A stretch of DNA of 9,747 nucleotides from Planctomycetota bacterium (lineage in GTDB: Bacteria > Planctomycetota > Brocadiia > SM23-32): the NCBI GenBank assembly GCA_018400625.1, contig JAGYMJ010000438.1, positions 1 through 9,747 on the forward strand. The letters are read 5' to 3'. A model generated the notes under the pieces. The model was not told the origin of the DNA, did not search any database, and was given only the letters and a program-made list of their open reading frames with translations. Positions within the stretch are counted from its first letter, which is position 1. Each line of letters starts with the position of its first letter. Position numbers and translations under genes: made by a program. Positions 1 through 5,352 of the stretch are shown piece by piece.

Positions 1-1844
1 TAATTGATTGTAACTCTCACCGACCAGATATTTTCAGAAGTGTGGATACTAGTATCGTGGCGGGTATTCCGCCTCAAAAACAGCCTCTGCTGGGCGGCAT
101 CTCCCAGTTCGCCCGCATCCTTGACCTTCAGGTCGCCGATCACAACGGAAGGATTACAAGCGACAGGATGTTGGAGGCCGTGGGATATGCCGTCAAGAAA
201 GGGGTTGATATTATGAACCTCAGCTTCGGCACGCAGGAGCTTATGCCCGACGGTCGTTCTATATTGAGCCGGAGTCTCGGCTACGCAGCATCTCAGGATG
301 TCTTGCCGGTCGTTGCGGCGGGGAATGAATCGGAACGTTCACGCCGGGGAACCACCCTGATTTCGCCGCCCTCGGATGCGCCGGAGGCCATCTGCGTCGC
401 CGCCGTCGATTCCAACGGCCGCTGGGTGCCCTTCAGTTGTGTCGGTTCCACTGAATACACCCAACTGACGGGCAAAAAGCCGACTGTGGCGGCGCCGGGA
501 GTGGGTTTGATTTCCGCCAGATCGCAGTACAGCTCTCAGCAGCCCCAATATGAGAATGGATTATATATCGCGATGAACGGCACTTCGATGGCCGCGCCCA
601 TGATCAGCGGTTTCTGCGCGCTGGGAATCGCCTACCTGCGAGCGCGAGGACTTGTTGGGACTCAGCAAGTATCCGTTCAGCTCCTGACAAATGCACTGAT
701 CGGTTCGGCTTCGGATACATCCGGTGAAGGATGGCAAAAGATCGGCAGCGGCATACCGCGCCTCGGCCGCTTCCTCCAGGAACTCGACCATCATTTCACT
801 TCACCACAGGACACAGCTTCTGACGACCAGTTTGAACGCATGCTCAACGGCTACCAGAAAACATTCAGCCTGCATTCGGCAAAAAAGACCTCTACAAATG
901 ACAATTTTTTGGCGACTTCACAAAACGATAACGGGGAGCCGGATACCGATCGCGCGGGAAAACAGGCCGGGGGCGTCGGAGTGGCGGATGCGGCAAACCC
1001 CTCTACCGGGATGAAGGCCGCGTCAGGCCGGAAAAAGAAGGGGAACGATAATATTATGAAAACTCATGATACAATGAAGAGTCTGGAACGCTGTTTCATT
1101 GACGGCGTGCAGGCGAACCTTGACGAGTTTGCGGGTGCACTGGCCAAAGCGCGCTTCGGTGTGAAAGGCGCAGCGCTCGATGACTGTCAGCTCGACGATG
1201 AGCGGCACAGGATAGGTGATCTGGCATTGCAGTACGGCTTCGATGCCGCTGATATGCCGCTGAATCGCGAACTCCGCGCAACTCTATCCAGGGGGCGTAA
1301 ACCTGTAGCACAGTGCTTTGCCAAGAGTTTTGCGTTTTCGTACCTGGCTGAGGGATCTGAAATCACCGGCAAATCCATGCTGCACGAACATGTCAGCGAT
1401 TACCTGAACTGCAGGATGGGAGAAGCATTAGATACGCCAGTCATATTCAGCGTATTTCTGCCCGCTCGCTGGCCGGACGAAATCATCTCTTCCTCCTTGG
1501 CGGGGGAAAAAACAGAGGTGCTGGCATGCTATTGTGAGTATAACAGTAACGGCAGCAAATGGTTTGAAGTTGCAGGTAATGACTACAACTGGTATACTTG
1601 GGTCGCTATGACCCCGATGAGTATCGAGCGTCGGAGGCAATGGTGTGTGGACAATCTGTCCGAACACATGCAGTTTTCGGGCGATATCATGGGTTTGAAA
1701 GAGGCTGTCGCTGAGATCGGCCTGCCCGAGCAGGTCGGCCGGCAGTTGATCATGGCGGTCTGTCGATCGGATGATACCCCATACGTGTATCGTCACGGTT
1801 CTGAAGATAACCTTCATCATATTGAAAAAGTTCATTCGAGGTGA
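1..1844 (+). CDS. Subtilisin-like (S8) serine protease with unknown C-terminal domain, 5' end missing
   Basis: The reading frame is open from base 3 through the left edge, so the gene starts outside the window; the GTG at 42 has no ribosome binding site and is not a credible start. About 613 residues are visible. The subtilase core is clear: a GVDIMNLSFG strand (about 204-230), the oxyanion-hole Asn in VVAAGN (Asn codon 324-326), a PTVAAPGV segment (about 484-504) and the nucleophile motif NGTSMAAP (Ser codon 585-587). The stretch where the catalytic His motif (HGTxVAG) should lie reads DTSIVAG at 45-65, so the His is not seen; the start of the Asp motif may be at bases 3-8. The protease domain ends near 800. 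A Gly/Ala/Lys-rich linker (about 850-1050) follows, then roughly 250 residues with several cysteines that I do not recognise. No membrane segment is visible; a signal peptide cannot be judged. Gene 2 begins 5 bases after the stop, suggesting one transcript. The protease family is sure; activity and location are not. Confidence 0.9.
   Translation, partial: IDCNSHRPDIFRSVDTSIVAGIPPQKQPLLGGISQFARILDLQVADHNGRITSDRMLEAVGYAVKKGVDIMNLSFGTQELMPDGRSILSRSLGYAASQDVLPVVAAGNESERSRRGTTLISPPSDAPEAICVAAVDSNGRWVPFSCVGSTEYTQLTGKKPTVAAPGVGLISARSQYSSQQPQYENGLYIAMNGTSMAAPMISGFCALGIAYLRARGLVGTQQVSVQLLTNALIGSASDTSGEGWQKIGSGIPRLGRFLQELDHHFTSPQDTASDDQFERMLNGYQKTFSLHSAKKTSTNDNFLATSQNDNGEPDTDRAGKQAGGVGVADAANPSTGMKAASGRKKKGNDNIMKTHDTMKSLERCFIDGVQANLDEFAGALAKARFGVKGAALDDCQLDDERHRIGDLALQYGFDAADMPLNRELRATLSRGRKPVAQCFAKSFAFSYLAEGSEITGKSMLHEHVSDYLNCRMGEALDTPVIFSVFLPARWPDEIISSSLAGEKTEVLACYCEYNSNGSKWFEVAGNDYNWYTWVAMTPMSIERRRQWCVDNLSEHMQFSGDIMGLKEAVAEIGLPEQVGRQLIMAVCRSDDTPYVYRHGSEDNLHHIEKVHSR
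1036..1058 (+). promoter_or_regulatory. Possible internal translation start in the protease gene
   Basis: A purine-rich AGAAGGGG (1036-1043) precedes an in-frame ATG at 1056-1058 by 12 bases, exactly where the low-complexity linker gives way to the C-terminal domain (MKTHDTMKSLERCF...). Initiation here would give a separate 262-residue C-terminal protein ending at 1844. The spacing is longer than ideal, so this may be chance. The lysine-rich linker codons alone could produce the purine run. Confidence 0.25.
1838..1844 (+). promoter_or_regulatory. Ribosome binding site for the first coiled-coil gene
   Basis: GAGGTGA matches seven consecutive bases of the anti-Shine-Dalgarno complement and sits 5 bases before the ATG at 1850. 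It overlaps the stop codon of the protease gene, which suggests translational coupling. It also decides the start: the in-frame GTG at 1841 lies inside the site and is rejected. Confidence 0.8.
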
Positions 1845-1849
1845 GAGAT

Positions 1850-2467
1850 ATGGCGAATCCAGTGGGAGCGTTTTGGGAGTGGTTGAAGAGTTTGTTCGGG
1901 AACAGTGAAAAACAAGATAAGCAGGAAGATATAGATGTGGAGCAGATGCTCAATGAGTCCAAGCTGCGTGAAAAACGTGTTGCGGCTAGGGTCGAAACGC
2001 TGGAAGAAAAAGTTCAAGGAATAAAGGATCGTAAAGATAGTCTTAAGAAAGAAGAGGAAACCGGATTCAAATTGCAACGTGTCCATACTGAATGGCAACA
2101 AGGGCGGAAAGATTTGGAATCAGCCAAAAAAGTTTGGATGAACATTCAGGATCATTTACAGGTTTTGTCTGAACTTGTGGATGTGATAAAACAAAAAGAG
2201 TCGATTGGTGATACAAAACTCATTAAAGAGAAATATAACGCGGAGGCAAAGGCTCTCTATGTTGCTATGCGAGAAAAAGAAGAGGCTTTAGAGGGAATGG
2301 AAGATTGGGGATCAATGTTGAATGAAGCAACAGCCGCTCAGAAAAAAAGGTATGCTGTGCCGAATGATGAAAACAACTCACCTGAGGACGTGCATAAAAC
2401 ACAGCCTATACCAACAGAGCAGGAAACTGAATCAAAAGACTCTGAAAAATTAGAGGAAGAATTTTAA
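1850..2467 (+). CDS. Coiled-coil protein, candidate ESCRT-III-like subunit (gene 2)
   Basis: The product is 205 residues long, almost entirely predicted helix, and matches no enzyme family I recognise. The N-terminus carries a short amphipathic stretch, FWEWLKSLFG (8-17), of the kind ESCRT-III (Snf7/CHMP) and PspA/Vipp1 proteins use to dip into membranes. Residues about 30-165 are heptad-like helices rich in Lys/Glu. The last 35 residues are acidic, polar and probably disordered, with a PIP motif and a terminal LEEEF, where an ATPase-binding tail would sit in an ESCRT-III protein. Length and order (membrane helix, basic helices, acidic tail) fit the family's usual 200-240 residues. The start is fixed by the ribosome binding site 5 bases upstream. 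The gene is more AT-rich than the ATPase genes. The ORF is sure; the family call is inference, helped by the Vps4-like neighbours. It could be an unrelated coiled-coil adaptor. Confidence 0.8.
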   Translation: MANPVGAFWEWLKSLFGNSEKQDKQEDIDVEQMLNESKLREKRVAARVETLEEKVQGIKDRKDSLKKEEETGFKLQRVHTEWQQGRKDLESAKKVWMNIQDHLQVLSELVDVIKQKESIGDTKLIKEKYNAEAKALYVAMREKEEALEGMEDWGSMLNEATAAQKKRYAVPNDENNSPEDVHKTQPIPTEQETESKDSEKLEEEF

Positions 2468-2514
2468 CCCTATGTGCTGTTCGTTCACTTGTAGTATCCG
2501 TTAAATGTTTTTAA

Positions 2515-2521
2515 AAGGAGG
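2515..2521 (+). promoter_or_regulatory. Ribosome binding site for the second coiled-coil gene
   Basis: AAGGAGG, a near-perfect Shine-Dalgarno sequence, ends 7 bases before the ATG at 2529. It rules out the in-frame ATG at 2505, which lies upstream of it. Confidence 0.85.
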
Positions 2522-2528
2522 TTTTCCG

Positions 2529-3173
2529 ATGGGTAAGTCAAGAGGTGTTTTTGGGAAAATTTTTGGCAAAGATCCTATAGCCGAACTTGAGGAAAGGGCC
2601 AAAAAGCTAAGATATGCATTGCAAATGGCGAAAGAAAACGTTAATGAAATAGCCGTTAAAAGAGAAAAAAAAGAACGGGAACGTGACCGGATTATTCGAG
2701 AAACGAAAAATGCGGTGTTAAATGGCGATTCAGTTGGCCATAAAAGAGGAGCTAAAAAAATTAAAAATAATCAGCAGATATTAACTCTTCTGTCCCGACA
2801 TGAACAGTTGGTGGAGGACACAATTAATCGTGCCGAGTTGGAATTGGAGAAACTCGATCTTTTCAAACCTGGAGGAACCCTTGATGCCACCAGATTATTA
2901 GGTGAGCGCATGGGCGATGAAAAGATAAAGGAGGCTATCACTGAAGCTGATGCGACGATTAAAACACTTGAGGATACGAACAAAGCAGCGAGTATTGGCC
3001 AGGAAACATCAAATAGAGAGTATGAGGAGTATGAGGATGATGCGCTTAAAGGCATTATGGATGCTGTAGAGCAAGCCGCAAAAGCTGAATCAAGTGGGGA
3101 TGTGGAAAAGGCAAGGGAGTGCAATGCAAAGATATTAGGATTAGAAGATGAACAACCAATGAAGGAAATTTAG
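2529..3173 (+). CDS. Coiled-coil protein with CHMP4/Snf7-like N-terminus (gene 3)
   Basis: The product is 214 residues, almost all helix. The N-terminus reads GVFGKIFGKDP (6-16), closely matching the VFGKLFG start of CHMP4, the main filament-forming ESCRT-III protein, whose N-terminal helix inserts into membrane. Residues about 17-85 are strongly basic (many KK/KR/RER runs); residues about 130-214 are acidic (EYEEYEDD at 164-171). This basic-to-acidic split is the charge layout of ESCRT-III proteins, where the acidic C-terminus folds back and carries MIT-binding motifs. The last segment, from about 172, is a predicted helix that could be such a motif, but no textbook MIM1 or MIM2 is seen. The gene lies 61 bases after gene 2 and resembles it in size and base composition, so the two may be distant paralogues. 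Gene call sure; ESCRT-III assignment moderate, from architecture and one short motif. Confidence 0.82.
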   Translation: MGKSRGVFGKIFGKDPIAELEERAKKLRYALQMAKENVNEIAVKREKKERERDRIIRETKNAVLNGDSVGHKRGAKKIKNNQQILTLLSRHEQLVEDTINRAELELEKLDLFKPGGTLDATRLLGERMGDEKIKEAITEADATIKTLEDTNKAASIGQETSNREYEEYEDDALKGIMDAVEQAAKAESSGDVEKARECNAKILGLEDEQPMKEI

Positions 3174-3379
3174 TCATTATCTCTGTAAGCAAATGTGAGT
3201 GAATGGTCTTTTGACAATTTGAAATTTTCCATGAACCACGTGGCTTCCACACCGGGCTTCCCCTGTGGAGTCAAGATTTTGTGCTAAATGGTGAATTCTG
3301 CCTTTCGCATACGGAAATTTTTGCAAAAGGGACCAAGGATTTTCGTCAAGGCATACTTTAATTTAAATGGAGCTAATAT
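3174..3379 (+). other. 206-base intergenic region between the coiled-coil genes and the first ATPase
   Basis: This is the largest gap in the window and no credible ORF lies in it. It holds the palindrome CCACGTGG (3236-3243), a hairpin (3246-3269) and AT-rich DNA before gene 4. A consensus -35 TTGACA at 3211 has no matching -10 at the right distance. The ribosome binding site of gene 4 is GGAG (3369-3372), 7 bases before its ATG. The gap may split the cluster into two transcription units, with an unidentified promoter for genes 4-8. Confidence 0.5.
3246..3269 (+). terminator. Hairpin, possible terminator or attenuator
   Basis: TCCACA (3246-3251) pairs with TGTGGA (3264-3269), and inside it GGG (3254-3256) pairs with CCC (3260-3262) around a CTT loop, giving a 6 bp outer and 3 bp inner stem with a small internal loop. 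No U-tract follows directly (only ATTTT a few bases on), so it is a weak intrinsic terminator at best. It lies 72 bases after the stop of gene 3, and the CCACGTGG palindrome ends two bases before it. Function unknown. Confidence 0.35.
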
Positions 3380-4582
3380 ATGTTTGACAGACGCGGATAC
3401 ATCTCGCAGACCAGGAATGCTGTGACGAAGATGCTGGAGGATGCCGGCAAAAAAGAAGAGGAAGGCAATTTAGCGGAAGCGGCCAGGCTGCTGCGAGAAG
3501 TCGCCCAAAAACTGCGTTCCATGGCCGAGCAGGAAACCGTCCTGCAGGACAGAATTCGGCTGTTTCAGAAGGCCAACAGCGCGGAAGAAAAGGCCGATAA
3601 ACTCGACGCCGGGCAGCGTGTTTTTAACGACAAAAAAAGTGTGGAAGGCTCCGTTCCCGCCCGAGAAGAATATGAGGCCTCGGTGGATGAACTGGTGTAC
3701 CGCTCGGATGTGAGCTGGAACGATATCGGCGGTATGGAGAATGTCAAGGCCACCCTCAAATACACTCTCGGCCTCATCCTGGCACAGAAACCCGACAATG
3801 TTAAGTTTGGGAGCGAATCGAAAATATTGCTCTACGGCCCGCCCGGTACCGGCAAGACGCTGCTGGCGGCGGCGTGTTCCAATATGATCGGCGCCACGTT
3901 CTTTAACGTCAAAGCTTCAAACCTCCTCAGTAAATACTTCGGGGAATCGACCAAACTGATCTCGGCGCTCTTCTCCAGAGCCCGCAGCGAGGCCGATACC
4001 GGCGCTTCACTCGTTTTTATCGATGAGTTCGATGCCCTCTGCGGACAGCGTGAGGGTAAAGGTGAGATGGGTTCCGAACGACGTGTTCTTTCAACGCTGC
4101 TGGCCGAACTCGACGGGCTGTCGGAAAAGGGAACGGAGGCGCGCCTGATCACGATCGCCGCTACGAACCTGCCCTGGAGCATCGACGAGGCCGTGCTGCA
4201 GCGGTTCCAGAAGCATATTCTCGTCGGGCTGCCGGACAGCGCCGCACGCGAGGCTATCTTCCGCATACATATCCAGGATAAAGGCCTCCAGCTCGACAGT
4301 GATATTTCTTACCCCGATATGGCCCGAAAAACAAAGGGCTATTCCGGACGCCATATCGCGACGATCTGCCAGGAAGCTGTTAATGCAATGCTGCAGGAAC
4401 AAAACAGCTCGCTGCCCGACAGAGTGGATCAGGGGGCCGTCGGTGACTACAAAGTGCAGGTGCGCAGTTTGACCAAACGCGATTTCGACAGTGCACTGAA
4501 AAAGGTGCTCCCCTCCGCCAATAAACTCAGCCTGGAGCGATACGAAAACTGGGCATCAAAAATCGGCGGAGATCGTGCTTAA
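3380..4582 (+). CDS. Vps4-like AAA+ ATPase with MIT-like N-terminal domain (gene 4)
   Basis: The product is 400 residues, close to the usual length of Vps4/CdvC. Residues about 10-75 form a helical hairpin (AGKKEEEGNLAEAARLLREV) resembling an MIT domain, the part of Vps4 that grips ESCRT-III tails. One AAA+ module follows: Walker A GPPGTGKT (153-160), pore loop 1 SKYFGES (184-190), Walker B LVFIDEFD (211-218; D215, E216), sensor 1 AATN (N263), the arginine-finger segment LQRFQKH (273-279) and a lid with GYSG (320-323). The C-terminal LERYENWASKIG (385-396) matches the final Vps4 helix that packs back on the ATPase. All catalytic residues are present, so it should hydrolyse ATP and thread substrate through a hexamer pore. 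Two departures from Vps4 are Tyr for the pore-loop Trp and Gln in place of an Arg next to the finger. The start is set by GGAG 7 bases upstream. The likely partner is gene 5, 53 bases downstream, or genes 2 and 3. Confident as a meiotic-clade AAA+; the exact partner is inferred. Confidence 0.95.
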   Translation: MFDRRGYISQTRNAVTKMLEDAGKKEEEGNLAEAARLLREVAQKLRSMAEQETVLQDRIRLFQKANSAEEKADKLDAGQRVFNDKKSVEGSVPAREEYEASVDELVYRSDVSWNDIGGMENVKATLKYTLGLILAQKPDNVKFGSESKILLYGPPGTGKTLLAAACSNMIGATFFNVKASNLLSKYFGESTKLISALFSRARSEADTGASLVFIDEFDALCGQREGKGEMGSERRVLSTLLAELDGLSEKGTEARLITIAATNLPWSIDEAVLQRFQKHILVGLPDSAAREAIFRIHIQDKGLQLDSDISYPDMARKTKGYSGRHIATICQEAVNAMLQEQNSSLPDRVDQGAVGDYKVQVRSLTKRDFDSALKKVLPSANKLSLERYENWASKIGGDRA

Positions 4583-4604
4583 ATCCATAAAAGGTAAGTG
4601 TTTT

Positions 4605-4620
4605 GTAAAATAGTAAAATA
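4605..4620 (+). repeat. Tandem GTAAAATA direct repeat upstream of gene 5
   Basis: GTAAAATA occurs twice back to back (4605-4612 and 4613-4620) in the 53-base gap before gene 5. Each copy contains a -10-like TAAAAT, but no -35 sits at a proper distance. The site ends 3 bases before GGAGGAG (4624-4630), the ribosome binding site of gene 5. It may be a weak promoter or AT-rich spacer. Confidence 0.3.
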
Positions 4621-4635
4621 TTTGGAGGAGATACA

Positions 4636-5307
4636 ATGCCGCTTTTTGAAAGCAAAGAACAAAAAAGGCGTCGTGAAGAAAAAGAACGCGCCAGAAGGCA
4701 AGTGGCCATTAACATGGGAAAGCAGAAGGTTAAAAACTACACATCCGAATGCCGTAATATGTCTGCAAAGTATCAGGATATGGCTAAAGAGGCTTTGTCT
4801 CTCGGTGATGATTCCGGATGTGAGATTTACCTCTGCCGAAAACTCCAGTACAAGGTGCAAGCATCCAAGTGGGATGCGTTTCTCTTAAGAATGGAAGATT
4901 TTATCATGCAGGGGAAAATGGGGGGAGCGATGGAAGGGCTGCTCTCCGGTATGCAGGCGCTTGTCAAAGAAGTGAACTCCCAGGCTTCAAGTCAACAGCT
5001 TTCAGATGTCATGACGGATGTCAATCTTGCCATGGCTCAGGTCGGTCAGAAAGAGGAGGAATTCACGCAAATCATGAACTCCGTTCAACTGGATATGGGA
5101 GCCGGTGTGCAGCAAGAACAGCAAGTCGATATCCCCGAGAGCATGAAAGAAGATATCGCTCGCGAGAAGGACGCACTGATGGATGAAGTCGTTGTCGAAG
5201 AAAAGGTTGGCGGCGGTTCCGGTCGTAAAACGAAGTCGAAAGCGGCCGGCGGCGACGACAGAATTAAAAAAGGTCTTGATCGAATTAGAGAATTGAAAAA
5301 AAGCTGA
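4636..5307 (+). CDS. ESCRT-III-like helical protein with MIM1-like tail (gene 5)
   Basis: The product is 223 residues, all helix. It starts MPLFES followed by a very basic helix (10-35), as in CHMP proteins. Residues about 36-90 form a long hairpin with GDDSGCEIYLCRKLQYKVQA (57-76), resembling the alpha1-alpha2 hairpin of Snf7 where a small-residue turn leads into a lysine-rich helix. Residues about 96-150 (SGMQALVKEVN, LSDVMTDVNLAMAQV) look like the Snf7 segment that ends alpha2 and begins alpha3-alpha4. A flexible Gly/Lys linker (191-206) leads to a final helix with RIRELK (216-221), matching the RLxxLK core of the MIM1 motif that binds Vps4 MIT domains. Of the three coiled-coil proteins this is the best ESCRT-III candidate. 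It sits between two MIT-bearing ATPases, fitting a filament subunit that they remodel. GGAGGAG 5 bases upstream fixes the start. Family call moderate; PspA/Vipp1 is the main alternative. Confidence 0.88.
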   Translation: MPLFESKEQKRRREEKERARRQVAINMGKQKVKNYTSECRNMSAKYQDMAKEALSLGDDSGCEIYLCRKLQYKVQASKWDAFLLRMEDFIMQGKMGGAMEGLLSGMQALVKEVNSQASSQQLSDVMTDVNLAMAQVGQKEEEFTQIMNSVQLDMGAGVQQEQQVDIPESMKEDIAREKDALMDEVVVEEKVGGGSGRKTKSKAAGGDDRIKKGLDRIRELKKS

Positions 5308-5332
5308 AAGCTTCATGGTATGATAATATAAT
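5304..5332 (+). promoter_or_regulatory. Possible internal promoter before gene 6
   Basis: A perfect -10 TATAAT (5327-5332) lies 17 bases after CTGAAA (5304-5309), a 4/6 match to TTGACA that overlaps the stop codon of gene 5. Transcription would start near 5339, just ahead of the GGAG (5343-5346) ribosome binding site of gene 6. The -10 lies inside a short GGTAT...ATACC inverted repeat (5317-5335). It could give genes 6-8 their own expression; the AT-rich context makes a chance match possible. Confidence 0.4.
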
Positions 5333-5352
5333 ACCTTTTATCGGAGAAGAAC

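Noticed and set aside
42..1844. GTG at 42 as the true start of the protease
   Set aside because: No ribosome binding site precedes it, the frame is open upstream to the edge, and a start here would remove the Asp and His parts of a subtilase.
1841..1849. GTG at 1841 as start of gene 2
   Set aside because: It lies inside the GAGGTGA ribosome binding site, which is well placed for the ATG at 1850.
2505..2528. ATG at 2505 as start of gene 3
   Set aside because: It lies before the AAGGAGG site, which serves the ATG at 2529.
3211..3240. TTGACA as a sigma-70 promoter
   Set aside because: No TATAAT-like hexamer lies 15-19 bases downstream.
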